Assembly (NCBI GenBank): GCA_028823855.1
Contig: JAPPFL010000055.1
Location: 62,001-126,000, forward strand
DNA: 64,000 bases
Source: Albidovulum sp.
GTDB lineage: Bacteria > Pseudomonadota > Alphaproteobacteria > Rhodobacterales > Rhodobacteraceae
Reading direction: 5' to 3'
Positions 9,366 to 18,430 of the stretch are shown here, piece after piece. Under the pieces are notes generated by a model. That model saw only the letters and a program-made list of their open reading frames with translations, did no database searches and was not told the origin of the DNA. The translations under genes and the position numbers were made by a program. Positions within the stretch are counted from its first letter, which is position 1. Every line of letters begins with the position of its first letter.

Positions 9366-10466
9366 TCACTGGACGGCTTCGCGCAGTCTTCGCGAAATTC
9401 CTTCCCTGTCGAGGCCGCTATGTCCAATTACGACCAGCCTGGTTTCGCGTGGTTCGCCGGCTTCGAATGGCCTGTCGAAATATTTCTCGACATTGGGTCC
9501 CACCGCTTGCACAACCAGTCTCATAGATTTTCCTGCAATGGACGCAAATCCCTTGACCCGTAGAAGGACAAAGTCCTCCATTGCGCGCTCGACGGCTAAA
9601 ATAAGCTCCGCTACTCCACGTACTTGAGGCAGTTCGACAACGAATGACTCGAATTCATCATGTTCGCCATGGTCTTCGCCGTCGGCATGAACATGGTGAA
9701 TTTCGTTTCGGGAATCGGGATCGCATTCGGCTTCCAATCCCAAGCCCAGCAGGACGGCTGGATCGATTGCTCCATTTACGGCCGTCAAAATACGAACGCC
9801 GCGCCGAATTTTCGCGACAAGTTCCGTTTCTATTTCCTTGCATTCCTCTTCGGTTATCAGGTCGCCTTTGCTTAGGACGACCAAGTCGGCGCAAGCGAGT
9901 TGATCTTCGAACAGCTCGTCGATTGACAAGCCATGTTCCGGAGGCGTCTCTACTTCCGAAAAAAGCCGCGCCGCGTTGCTTCCGTTGATCAGGCGCGGCT
10001 CGTCCAGTTCGAATTCGCTGGGAGCTGGCAAAACCCGCCGCCGTTTCTTGCCCGCGGCGACTTCGCCGTCGACGACGGCGATTACGGAATCCACGGTGAG
10101 GCGGTTTCGGATTTCAGGCCAGCCGAATGCGCGAACGAGCGGCTGAGGCAACGCCAGTCCGGACGTTTCTATCACGATGTTGTCGGGGAGCTTGCCTTGA
10201 CTCAGCAGCGCTTGCATCGTTGGAATGAAGTCTTCCGCGACCGTGCAGCAGATGCATCCGTTCGACAGTTCGACGATCTCGCCTTCGCTGCACTCTTCAA
10301 TTCCGCACCCGCGCAGTATTTCGCCGTCGACACCCAGATCTCCGAATTCGTTTATCAAGAGTGCGATCCGCCGTCCTCCGGCGTTTTGCAACATGTGCCG
10401 TATCAGGGTGGTTTTGCCGGAGCCTAGGAAGCCCGTAACGATAGTCGCGGGGATTTTTGAGGCCAT
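9366..10466 (-). CDS. cobW: CobW-type GTPase (G3E family metallochaperone)
   Basis: A 366-residue COG0523/G3E GTPase. The P-loop GFLGSGKTT is at residues 12-20. The metal-binding CxCC motif appears as CICC at 71-74. A switch/G-motif region contains INEFGDLGVD, and a histidine- and acid-rich linker (about residues 257-269, HHVHADGEDHGEHDE) could bind cobalt or zinc. The C-terminal CobW_C domain follows. Family members deliver metal to client enzymes; next to cobN the client is most likely the cobalt chelatase. It is the first gene of the minus-strand late cobalamin run. No clear regulatory RNA was found upstream. Confidence 0.92.
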   Translation of the reverse strand: MASKIPATIVTGFLGSGKTTLIRHMLQNAGGRRIALLINEFGDLGVDGEILRGCGIEECSEGEIVELSNGCICCTVAEDFIPTMQALLSQGKLPDNIVIETSGLALPQPLVRAFGWPEIRNRLTVDSVIAVVDGEVAAGKKRRRVLPAPSEFELDEPRLINGSNAARLFSEVETPPEHGLSIDELFEDQLACADLVVLSKGDLITEEECKEIETELVAKIRRGVRILTAVNGAIDPAVLLGLGLEAECDPDSRNEIHHVHADGEDHGEHDEFESFVVELPQVRGVAELILAVERAMEDFVLLRVKGFASIAGKSMRLVVQAVGPNVEKYFDRPFEAGEPRETRLVVIGHSGLDREGISRRLREAVQ

Positions 10467-12427
10467 TTTGCTTCCGCCTTATTATTTTCGTCTTGACCGG
10501 AGGGTGCGGCAAATTGCGCCGCGGTCTCCATTCGCACTGCGGTCAATGCCCCATCCCAAAATGAATATCAATCGCGAGTTAGCGCGCAGGCGATATTTCG
10601 CGGGCAAGCATGTCGGCGACTCGGCGTCTCCGCCGGCGACAGCGAATAGGATTGCTCAATTTCAATAGTCTTGGGAAAAGTACCTTGGAGGCAGCTACTC
10701 AAGCCTCCGTCCCAATCATGATTCGGATGATTTGCACTCGGCCGCCTTTCTCAGGTCGAGATGCCTATCGCAGTCGCGATCGAAATTTGGCGGTGAAGCC
10801 GGGCGTCCGAGTCGGCGAATCAAACGCGCAAAAACTCGACTTGATTGGTCTTCCGTTTCCAGTCGTGTCCGAATAGTGCAGAAGATTGCGCCGTTGCAAG
10901 CCGAATGCTTGGATTGCTCCGCAAATCGCGCCTTGCGCGGGTGGCCTCTTCTCGACGCGAATTCCTCGTTCGGCATCGTCGCGGCTTCCATCCGCATCAG
11001 GCGGTCATTTGCTCACGGTTTTGGCATCGCGTCGAAAGCCGGAACCGCTTTATTCCGTGTCTCGCGGGATCCAATTTTCGACATCAAGACGTTTGAACAG
11101 ACCTTACAGGCGCCTTCAACGGTTAACGCGGCAGAATAGCAGGAAGAAAACGGCGCATTCTAGTCAACCTGAACGGACTATTTTGAATCAGGTGATTTCA
11201 GATTCGGTGGATTGCAATCGCCGGCATCTAGCGCGAAAGTTGGCGGCGCAGGTTCGCAGCTTCCTTTCCCGGCCGACCTCGATGACGACTTCTTGCGAGA
11301 TCATGGCCCCAAAAATAGCCGCAACTCCTAAGTCGACTGCTCAATGGGCAGCCACTCGGGCAAAACTACGCGTAGATCCTTAGGAATGCTGCCACCGCCC
11401 AGGAACTTGAGCCGGACTCGGCACCGAAATGACGAAAGCCGCGACGTTCAATCGGAGGGACTTCTTGGAGTTGCTAGCGGTCGCTCAGCCCGCCAAATCG
11501 CTGGATCGTTGATCGGGAGCGAAGCAAAAAAATATTTTTATGGCCCAATTGCCAACTCCAAAACTGGAGAATTTAGGCCGTATTGCCGGAAAGGAATTTG
11601 CGGTCATTCAAATTCGCCCGGAATGCCGAGAACGCCGGATCGGCGGGTTTCGCCTTTTCTCTCGCGTATTCTTTAGGTTGGCCCTTATTTTAGCTGGGCA
11701 GGCATATTGCCGCCTTCGTCTATGAGGCGATGCCGGTTCCCGCCTGGAGCGGTCGCAGCACTCGGAATTCATGGGGCTTCGGCGCCCGAGGCGATAGTCG
11801 CCGCCTCCCGACACTCACTTTGATTCGATATGGGCGGCGGTGGCGAAAAGGATTGAAAGGTCGCGTTTGCCAATTGAGCAAAGGCCAACGTTTCTCGCAG
11901 GGAGCGGAACCTTCTGCCGGGCAATTCATTCCGAACCTTACACTGTGATCCGGCGGCCTCGCCAATTGGCGCTGAATTCTTAGCCCGAAGAGAAGGCCTC
12001 ATTCCGCGGCAATTTGCGCGAAAAGCGAGCGTGATGCCGAGGAGACGGGATCGTCGAATTCGTGTTCTAGCGTCCCTCGCGCCGCCGAAATGAACCTACG
12101 GCAGGTCGAGCGAATCGGTCGCGCTGCCGCTCCGGCCGAGCGGAAAAATTCGCTGTCGCTGTCACTTGCAGGACGGTTCCAACCGCATGCCTCGCCGGAC
12201 GGCCTATGGATTCCCCAATCCCGTCGTAAATCAAGCGATCAATGCGCCAACGGCGATCGCAGCTGTGCACATCGCGTCCGTGGAACTCTAGCGAGAGAAT
12301 TCCCCCATTATCGGGAAGTGGAACGGGCGACTCGACGAGGCTTGCCTTCGCGGAACCTAGCGGATGCTTTCGACCCGCATTGCCAATTCGGCAACGGCTC
12401 TGGAAATTTGGACTGCACTTTACATAC
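10467..12427. other. Long gene-free region (about 1.96 kb)
   Basis: No convincing gene was found on either strand between cobW and the GntR regulator. Frames that stay open are rich in arginine and serine and lack family motifs. One short plus-strand stretch ending at 10876 (PGVRVGE...DLIGLPFPVVSE) faintly recalls the anticodon-binding end of prolyl-tRNA synthetase. That similarity is too weak to call. The region was also read for a cobalamin riboswitch in front of cobW, with a negative result apart from a lone GGAGACC. It most likely represents eroded former genes. Confidence 0.45.
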
Positions 12428-12450
12428 CGTATACGATATGCAAGTATACG
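12428..12450. promoter_or_regulatory. Perfect inverted repeat, candidate autoregulatory operator of the adjacent GntR gene
   Basis: CGTATAC (12428-12434), nine-base spacer, GTATACG (12444-12450). The arms are exact reverse complements and end three bases before the chosen ATG of the gntR gene. Size and position fit a dimeric GntR/FadR-type operator that would block transcription or translation of the regulator and its downstream operon. Binding is inferred; only the symmetry is seen. Confidence 0.55.
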
Positions 12451-12453
12451 AAG

Positions 12454-13152
12454 ATGCAGAACGCAGTCAAAGAGCATACGAGAATCGAACCGGTCCGGAA
12501 ACGGTTGGTAACGGAACTGATTATTGATCGCCTAATCCCTGCCATCGCAAGCGGTTCGTTGCCGCCCGGTTACCGGTTGGTCGAAGACGAGCTGGCTTCT
12601 GAGCTAGGCGTCAGTCGGGTTCCGGTGCGGGAAGCCATCCGCGAACTGTCATTGCAGGGGATCCTGTGCGCGGTGCCGGGGCGCGGCTGGCGAATCTCGC
12701 CTTTCGACGATCGGCAGATCGAAGAAGTATGCAGTGTACGCATCGCGCTTGAAACCGCAATGCTTACCGATGCGATGCTGAAATACCGGTCGGACCTAGT
12801 GCATTGCGCAGAGCTCGACGAAGCGCTTGAAGCGATCCGAAAATCCGCTTCCGATTCGAATGTCGAAGGGCTTCGCAATGCCGATGTAAATTTTCACCGG
12901 ACGGCGATCGCGGTGTCCAGAAATTCGCTTGGTATGAGAATTTGGGAAGGAATTTCCCGCCAGGTGGTGATCATATTCGGACTTGAGATCCAACGTGGCC
13001 CGGACTTCGACGCTGTGGTCGCTCAACATGAGAACCTCCGTCGATTCCTTGCCGAAGGCGATCCCGCCCGGCTTAGCGGCGTGCTGCATGAACACATTAC
13101 CGGACGGCTGTGCCGGACACCGGCTCCGCCGGCAACAAACGAGAAATCTTGA
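12454..13152 (+). CDS. GntR/FadR-family transcriptional regulator (FCD domain)
   Basis: A 232-residue repressor-type regulator. An N-terminal winged helix (residues about 20-80, with GSLPPGYRLVEDELASELGV and SRVPVREAIREL) is followed by an alpha-helical FCD ligand domain with the metal/ligand histidine in DVNFHRTA and a late His in HEHITG. The ATG at 12454 is preferred because it gives the normal N-terminus. The frame is open back to 12364, and that longer form would run through the inverted repeat. No strong ribosome site is seen (only GAAG next to the ATG). The gene begins a plus-strand operon with a binding protein 15 bases downstream, so the ligand is probably the imported compound or a metabolite of it. 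Confidence 0.85.
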   Translation: MQNAVKEHTRIEPVRKRLVTELIIDRLIPAIASGSLPPGYRLVEDELASELGVSRVPVREAIRELSLQGILCAVPGRGWRISPFDDRQIEEVCSVRIALETAMLTDAMLKYRSDLVHCAELDEALEAIRKSASDSNVEGLRNADVNFHRTAIAVSRNSLGMRIWEGISRQVVIIFGLEIQRGPDFDAVVAQHENLRRFLAEGDPARLSGVLHEHITGRLCRTPAPPATNEKS

Positions 13153-13167
13153 AGAGAGGAGAAATAC

Positions 13168-14172
13168 ATGTTCAGATCCCGTGAATTCCTTTTGGCCGCT
13201 GCGACCGTCATGCTCGCAAGCGGGCACGCGTGGGCGCAGGAAGTTAGATTGTTCAGTTTCGAAGGCTACGCCGAACCGGTATGGGTGGATCCTTTCGAGG
13301 CGGCCACCGGCTGCAAGGTCAGCGTCGCGTATACAGGTTCGGTCGACGAAATGTTTGCCAGAATGGTGGGTTCCGACGGCGCTGATTTCGACTTGGTTTC
13401 GATCGATACCTCGATCATCCAGCGGTATCTGGATGCGGGTTTGATCATCCCGTTCGACATGTCGAAGGTTCCCAACACGTCCAACCTTCTGCCGTCGTTT
13501 GCCGAAGTGGATGAGGTGATGAGCGGCGGCGAGACCTACGGCGTCCCGATCGCTTGGGGGTCGCTCGGCCTGATCTATGACAAGGAGGCTTTTCCGGACG
13601 GTGTCGACAGCTGGGAAGCTCTTTGGGATCCCGGAAATGCAGGGCGCGTTCTAGCCCTTGATGACGCCAACAACAATGTCACGAACGCCGCAATTATTCT
13701 TGGCCTGGATGATCCGTTCAACCTCAGCGACGCGGACTTCGAGTCCGTCAAGCAGAAGCTCATCGAACAGAAGCAGTTCCTGATTAGCTATTACGCGGGC
13801 TTTGAGGAAGGCGTGAACATTTGGGATTCAAGCGAAGCAACTCTTATGTTTTCGATGGGCGAATTCCAGGCCGTCGAACTTGCAGACCGCGGATACGATG
13901 TCGTGTATTCGATTCCCAAGGAAGGCGGCATCGGTTGGCTCGACACATGGGCCCTGTCCAAGGGCGTCCAGGATTCCGACTGCACGCACAAGTGGGTCGA
14001 CCATTACCTTAATGGAGAAACCGGGCCAACCATGACCGAGCTCAATGGATACGGCAACACGACGGATGAAAGCCCGGAACTCAACTATGCCGACAGTCTG
14101 GTATGGCTACAGCCGGTCGAAAACTTCGATCGCCGGGTCCAGGTGTGGAACGAAGTCAAGGCAGCCCAATAG
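13168..14172 (+). CDS. ABC transporter periplasmic binding protein (PotD-like, spermidine/putrescine type)
   Basis: A 334-residue secreted binding protein. Residues 1 to about 23 form a signal peptide ending AHA-WAQ. The mature part shows PotD-like blocks: LFSFEGYAEPVWVDPFE, DFDLVSIDTSII, YGVPIAWGSLGLIYDKEAF, SWEALWDPGNAGRV, then GWLDTWALSKG and the helical C-terminus. AGAGGAG precedes the ATG. It supplies substrate to the permease genes further along the operon. Members of this family carry polyamines, but also many other organic cations and acids. The enolase-superfamily gene directly downstream argues for a hydroxy- or sugar-acid-like substrate, which is inference. Confidence 0.88.
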   Translation: MFRSREFLLAAATVMLASGHAWAQEVRLFSFEGYAEPVWVDPFEAATGCKVSVAYTGSVDEMFARMVGSDGADFDLVSIDTSIIQRYLDAGLIIPFDMSKVPNTSNLLPSFAEVDEVMSGGETYGVPIAWGSLGLIYDKEAFPDGVDSWEALWDPGNAGRVLALDDANNNVTNAAIILGLDDPFNLSDADFESVKQKLIEQKQFLISYYAGFEEGVNIWDSSEATLMFSMGEFQAVELADRGYDVVYSIPKEGGIGWLDTWALSKGVQDSDCTHKWVDHYLNGETGPTMTELNGYGNTTDESPELNYADSLVWLQPVENFDRRVQVWNEVKAAQ

Positions 14173-14182
14173 TAAAAACCTC

Positions 14183-14209
14183 GGCAGGGCTGTCCTCGGA
14201 TGCCCTGCC
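14183..14209 (+). terminator. GC-rich hairpin after the binding-protein gene (attenuator or mRNA-stabilising stem)
   Basis: GGCAGGGC (14183-14190), 11-base loop, GCCCTGCC (14202-14209): an exact 8-bp stem eleven bases past the stop codon. No U-run follows. Stems in this place are common in ABC operons and let the binding protein be expressed more highly than the transporter subunits. Confidence 0.6.
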
Positions 14210-14281
14210 ACCAATTCGGGCTCCAGATTCAATAGCATCCGTTTAGGATTCTCGGCGGTTTTCGAATGGCGGAGCTATCGC

Positions 14282-15451
14282 ATGAAAATCACTGACATCG
14301 CCTGCCATGTCCTAGTTGCCGACGACTTTGATCCGGGGCTGACCTCCTCGGCTCAAGACAGCCTCTTGGTCGCGATCACGACAGACGAGGGCGTGGAGGG
14401 CTACGGCGAGAGCGATCTCAATCCGTGGATCGGCCGTGCCTGCATAGAAGCTCCGGGCACCCACACAATGGGTCTCTGCATGCGCGAATTGCTCATTGGG
14501 CGGGACCCGCGCGACGTCGAATCCATCTGGGATGACGTATACACCTACACCGCAATGAATGGTCGGCGCGGGGCAGTTATTCATGCGCTAGGCGCCGTCG
14601 AAATGGCTCTGTGGGACATATGCGGCAAGATCGCAGGACAACCGCTGTGGCAACTTCTCGGAAGCCTGCGGGATTCACCGGTCGTGCCCTATGCGTCGCT
14701 GCAACCGGCAGGCAAGACCTTCGAAGCATACCGCGACGCCCTGTGCGCCTCGGCGAAAAACGCCAAGAATATGGGATTTCGTGCGGTCAAGGCCGAGTGC
14801 ACGTTGGCGGGACCCTACGCCCATGACGGAATGAATGAGAGTTTCGATAGCCATACCGCCGTGGTTGCAGCCGTCCGCGAGGCGATCGGACCGGACATCA
14901 CGCTAATGGTCGATGTCCAGTATCTCTGGCGGGACGCGGATACAGCCTACTCGGTAGTGCGGAGCTGGGATGAATTTGATATATTCTTTCTTGAAACTCC
15001 GATCTGGCCGGACTTCTTGGACGAGCATGCGAAGCTTGCTGACCTGGTGCCGTTCCCCATCGCTTCCGGCGAGTGGCTTTCGACGCGCTGGGAGTTTGTC
15101 GAACTGATCGAGCGCGGCGGTATCGGCGTCGTGCAGCCCGATGTCGGACGCGTCGGCGGAATCGGGGAGGCGAGGGCCGTCTGCCGGATGGCGGCGGATC
15201 GGAATCTTCCCGTTGTTCCGCATTGCTGGAAGACCGGAATTTCGCTTTCGGCCACGGCTCACCTCGCCTTCGTGACTCCGGGAATCAGCTTTATCGAATA
15301 CCTCCCGCCGCAGCTCTGTATCGAAAAGCTCCGCCGCGAACTCGCAAGTGAAGATCTGTTGTTCGAAAATGGCGAGATTCTGCCGCCGACGAAACCGGGA
15401 CTTGGAGTGGAAATAAATTGGGACGCTGTTAGGGCGTATGGCCAATCCTGA
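14282..15451 (+). CDS. Mandelate racemase/muconate lactonizing enzyme family protein (enolase superfamily)
   Basis: A 389-residue enolase-superfamily enzyme. The metal ligands are visible as Asp211 (VDVQYLW), Glu238 (FLETPI) and Glu264 (ASGEW). The His-Asp catalytic pair of the mandelate-racemase subgroup is Asp287 (QPDVGRVGG) and His314 (VPHCWKTG). On the second strand, where mandelate racemase has Lys-x-Lys, this protein reads Lys170-Ala-Glu172, so the second lysine is absent and the base on that face may differ. Family members racemise or dehydrate alpha-hydroxy and sugar acids. The gene sits inside the ABC operon, after the binding protein, and its 3' end overlaps the ATPase gene by 14 bases. 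The start at 14282 begins at the capping domain; an open extension to 14045 overlaps the previous gene. Confidence 0.88.
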   Translation: MKITDIACHVLVADDFDPGLTSSAQDSLLVAITTDEGVEGYGESDLNPWIGRACIEAPGTHTMGLCMRELLIGRDPRDVESIWDDVYTYTAMNGRRGAVIHALGAVEMALWDICGKIAGQPLWQLLGSLRDSPVVPYASLQPAGKTFEAYRDALCASAKNAKNMGFRAVKAECTLAGPYAHDGMNESFDSHTAVVAAVREAIGPDITLMVDVQYLWRDADTAYSVVRSWDEFDIFFLETPIWPDFLDEHAKLADLVPFPIASGEWLSTRWEFVELIERGGIGVVQPDVGRVGGIGEARAVCRMAADRNLPVVPHCWKTGISLSATAHLAFVTPGISFIEYLPPQLCIEKLRRELASEDLLFENGEILPPTKPGLGVEINWDAVRAYGQS

Positions 15452-16559
15452 AACAGGCAGCCCTGCAGCGGCCGATGTCGGGCTGCCGCTGCTGAGAATC
15501 CGCGGTCTGGGAGCTCGGTTCGGTACCGTTGAAGCGATCAAGCCGCTCGATCTTGATGTGAATGACGGCGAATTTCTGACGATTCTTGGCCCGTCCGGGT
15601 CCGGAAAGACGACCCTGCTCCGGACCATTGCCGGGTTTCAGCCGCCGAGCGCCGGGCGGATCGAATTTGACGGTAAGGACATTGCCGACCTTCCGATCAA
15701 CCGGCGGCCATTTAACACGGTCTTTCAGGACTACGCCCTCTTTCCCCATATGACCGTCCGGGAGAATGTCGGATTCGGATTGCGCGTCCGCGGAACCGCG
15801 AAGGCGCAACTGAATGATCGGGTCGACGCCGCGCTTGGCATAGTCGGCCTCGAGGAATTTGACGCGCGCTATCCTTCTCAGCTGAGCGGCGGGCAGCAGC
15901 AACGCACCGCGCTTGCCCGCGCCATGATCTGTGAGCCGCGGCTCATTCTTCTCGACGAACCGCTTGCCGCTCTCGACGCCGCCTTGCGCCGCCAGATGCA
16001 GAACTTCCTGAAAACCCTGCAGCGTCAGAGCGGCATCACCTTTCTTTTTGTCACCCATGACCAGTCCGAGGCGATAACGATGTCCGACCGGATCTGCGTT
16101 ATGCGTTCAGGCAGCATCGAGCAAATTGGCACGCCGAGGGAACTTTATTATCGACCCAAGAGCCGCTTCGTCGCCGCATTTTTCGGAGCTAGCAATATCG
16201 TTGAGCCATGCAGGATTCACGAAACGCGCGATGACGCGACAATCGTTGAGACACCCGTAGGTCAATTCAGGATTTCCGGCCCGCCGCCTGATAGCTCATC
16301 CGGACTGGCGCTTGCGATTCGACCCGAAGCACTTGGGCCCGAGGATGAAACCCGGGTCAACACGCTCGAACTGGAAGTCGTTGCGGTCTCGTTCGTAGGA
16401 TCTGAAACTATTACCGAACTCAGACATAGGCGCACGTCGCAGGTTTTCACCATGAAAACCCGAAGCGACCCGGCCGCCCGGCCTCCGGATATCGGATCGA
16501 TTCTCAATATCGGTTTCGATCCGGCCGAATGCGCGCTAGTCACGGAGGCGGCGAATTGA
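15438..16559 (+). CDS. ABC transporter ATP-binding protein (PotA-like)
   Basis: A 373-residue ATPase of the polyamine/iron/thiamine importer class. Walker A GPSGSGKT is at residues 51-58, then the Q-loop TVFQDYALFPHMTV, signature LSGGQQQRTALARA, Walker B LILLDEPLAALD and H-loop FVTHDQSEA. A C-terminal TOBE-type regulatory region begins near residue 265 (ALAIRPEALG). It overlaps the enolase gene by 14 bases, and its stop is overlapped by the TTG start of the first permease. It energises import by the two permeases that follow. Confidence 0.92.
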   Translation: MANPETGSPAAADVGLPLLRIRGLGARFGTVEAIKPLDLDVNDGEFLTILGPSGSGKTTLLRTIAGFQPPSAGRIEFDGKDIADLPINRRPFNTVFQDYALFPHMTVRENVGFGLRVRGTAKAQLNDRVDAALGIVGLEEFDARYPSQLSGGQQQRTALARAMICEPRLILLDEPLAALDAALRRQMQNFLKTLQRQSGITFLFVTHDQSEAITMSDRICVMRSGSIEQIGTPRELYYRPKSRFVAAFFGASNIVEPCRIHETRDDATIVETPVGQFRISGPPPDSSSGLALAIRPEALGPEDETRVNTLELEVVAVSFVGSETITELRHRRTSQVFTMKTRSDPAARPPDIGSILNIGFDPAECALVTEAAN

Positions 16560-17410
16560 CGGCCTATGCCCGAATGGTCAGGCCGGGATTGGCCGATTGC
16601 CTGCTCTGGGGAGCCGCCGCCCTTTTCATACTTATACCGCTTGCCAGTTTCCTGATTTTCGGATTCTTTTCGGTTGTCAGCAATTCGATCGATTATCGAC
16701 CGACCCTTGCCAACTTCGATGAACTGCTGTCCAATTCTTCCTACCGGACGACATTCTTCAGAACCATGCGCATGGCCTTCCTGGTATCGGCAACCAATCT
16801 AGTATTGGGATATGCAACCGCCTACTTTATCTGGCAGCGCCCTCCCGCATGGCGCAATTTAATGGTCATTGCGCTCGCGATCCCACTTCTTATGAGCTAC
16901 ATCATCAAGATCTATGCAATGCGCGGCGTTCTTGGAACGAACGGCCTGCTTAACAGTGCGACGATGGCGCTTGGGATTATCGATGAGCCGGTCAGCGCCT
17001 TGCTATTCAATCTCACGGCAGTCAGGATCACTCTTTCAGTTGTTCTGCTGCCCTTCATGGTCCTGCCGATCTACGTCGCGCTTGAGCGAATACCAGCATC
17101 CGTCCTGCACGCCGCATCGGATCTTGGCGCGAGCGAAATCCAGATTTTCGCGCGCGTCGTCCTTCCGCTTAGCTTGCCTGGCGGGATCGTCGGCGCCATG
17201 TTTACCTTCGTGCTCGCGTCGGGCGATTTCCTTGCCCCCGAACTTGTTGGCGGCATAGAGGGCTTCACATATGGGAGGCTGATCTTCAGCCAGTTCGGCC
17301 TGGCTTTCAACTGGCCGCTCGGGGCGGCTCTTTCCATCGTGTTGATGATTGTCGCCCTCGGCGTCATCTATGCGGCACGCCGGTTCGGGAATCCGCGGTG
17401 GCAACGATGA
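16556..17410 (+). CDS. ABC transporter permease 1 (PotB-like)
   Basis: A 284-residue inner-membrane permease with about six hydrophobic helices and the EAA-type loop (ASDLGASEIQIFARVVLPLSLPG), which docks the ATPase. The TTG at 16556 is chosen because it overlaps the ATPase stop (TTGA) and follows GGAGG by seven bases. An internal ATG at 16574 has no ribosome site. It forms a heterodimeric channel with the next gene product. Confidence 0.88.
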   Translation: MTAYARMVRPGLADCLLWGAAALFILIPLASFLIFGFFSVVSNSIDYRPTLANFDELLSNSSYRTTFFRTMRMAFLVSATNLVLGYATAYFIWQRPPAWRNLMVIALAIPLLMSYIIKIYAMRGVLGTNGLLNSATMALGIIDEPVSALLFNLTAVRITLSVVLLPFMVLPIYVALERIPASVLHAASDLGASEIQIFARVVLPLSLPGGIVGAMFTFVLASGDFLAPELVGGIEGFTYGRLIFSQFGLAFNWPLGAALSIVLMIVALGVIYAARRFGNPRWQR

Positions 17411-18228
17411 GGCGCCTTCGCCTGCTCGATTTCTCGCTCGCTTCGGTCACCGCATTCGTCTACTTGTCGCTATATCTTCCGATCTTGCTGGTCTTCGTGC
17501 TGTCCTTCTTCTCGATGCGTCGCGGAAGAGTGAATTGGGAGACATTTTCGCTCGGCTGGTACGCGAAGCTGTTCAAAAACGAAGCTCTCGGCGATGCGCT
17601 GCTGAATTCGCTCCTTGTCGGAATCGCGGCAGTCTTGGTCGCGATGGTCTTCGCGACGCTTGCCGCAATAAATGCAAATTCCCGTCCGTCTTCGCGCTCG
17701 GCTCAGTTCCTGGAGTATGTCATTTTTCTCCCTTTCCTGCTGCCGCCAATCATTACCGGCCTGTCGCTGCTTATCTATTTCCGGGAAGCCGGCATCCCGC
17801 GAGGACTGCCCACGATCATTGTCGGCCACGCGGTTTTCGTGCTTGCGATCATCTACCGCATTCTCCTTACGCGCCTAAATGCGCTCAGCCGAAGCCTCGT
17901 CGATGCCGCTCATGACTTGGGGGCTAGCAATCTGCAGACCTTCCGCTACATCATTCTGCCCAACCTGCGCATGCCTCTCCTAACCTCGGGCATTCTCGCT
18001 TTCGCCCTCTCATTTGACGAAACCATGATCACGCTTTTCCTTACCGGTACGGATGCGACCCTGCCGGTCCGACTTTATGCAATGATTCGCGTTGGATTTA
18101 CGCCCGAGATTAATGCTCTGATTGCACTGATTCTCGGGTTTTCGATCATCTTGACTGTCGCTCTCGCCTATGCCTGGGGGCGGAATTCCGGGTCCGGCGG
18201 CAACCTGATTGCAAAGACATCAAAATGA
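17407..18228 (+). CDS. ABC transporter permease 2 (PotC-like)
   Basis: A 273-residue inner-membrane permease with about six transmembrane helices and an EAA-type loop (AHDLGASNLQTFRYIILPNLR). The ATG overlaps the previous stop (ATGA). A GTG nine bases upstream is an alternative start. It is the last intact gene of the operon, and its own stop overlaps the ATG of a truncated SDR gene. Confidence 0.88.
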   Translation: MRRLRLLDFSLASVTAFVYLSLYLPILLVFVLSFFSMRRGRVNWETFSLGWYAKLFKNEALGDALLNSLLVGIAAVLVAMVFATLAAINANSRPSSRSAQFLEYVIFLPFLLPPIITGLSLLIYFREAGIPRGLPTIIVGHAVFVLAIIYRILLTRLNALSRSLVDAAHDLGASNLQTFRYIILPNLRMPLLTSGILAFALSFDETMITLFLTGTDATLPVRLYAMIRVGFTPEINALIALILGFSIILTVALAYAWGRNSGSGGNLIAKTSK

Positions 18229-18430
18229 ACGACGATCGTTTTGCGGGCCGCTTTGCAATTGCCGCCGGCGGTGCGCGCGGCATCGGGTTCGCAATCGCCA
18301 AGCGCCTGGCCGCGGAAGACGCGACGACGGCCATTGCCGGTATCGACGGTAAAGAGCCTTGAAGTCTTGGAGGCGGCGCAGCCTTTTCGATTCGTTCCGG
18401 CCGTTCTCGACGTCGCTGGCGGCGATGCCT
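18225..18430 (+). pseudogene. Truncated short-chain dehydrogenase/reductase (SDR)
   Basis: The ATG at 18225 overlaps the permease stop (ATGA) and opens a typical SDR start with the cofactor-binding GGARGIGFAIAKRLA (GxxxGxG) motif, but the frame ends at a TGA at 18360-18362 after 45 residues. A shifted frame continues with FRFVPAVLDVAGGDA, resembling the next SDR segment (FRFVPADVSDEA), and then stops at 18432. The catalytic Ser-Tyr-Lys part is missing. It was probably the dehydrogenase of the enolase/ABC pathway. The pathway may therefore be incomplete or complemented by another SDR. Confidence 0.7.

Noticed and set aside
10467-10740. Possible cobalamin riboswitch upstream of cobW (GGAGACC on the minus strand)
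   Set aside because: Only the short GGAGACC core matches the B12 box; the CCCGCAACTGT, GCCACTG and GGTG elements that should accompany it are absent.
10610-10876. Possible prolyl-tRNA synthetase C-terminal fragment (PGVRVGE, DLIGLPFPVVSE)
   Set aside because: Only about 20 residues of loose similarity in an otherwise meaningless frame; chance is likely.
11060-11082. 14-base identity (ATCCAATTTTCGAC) with the end of cobK, suggesting a duplicated cobK tail
   Set aside because: Exact 14-base matches are expected by chance several times in a window of this size; the surrounding sequence does not match.
13624-13634. TGGGATCCCGG inside the binding-protein gene
   Set aside because: Inside coding sequence; the flanks differ from the operator consensus.
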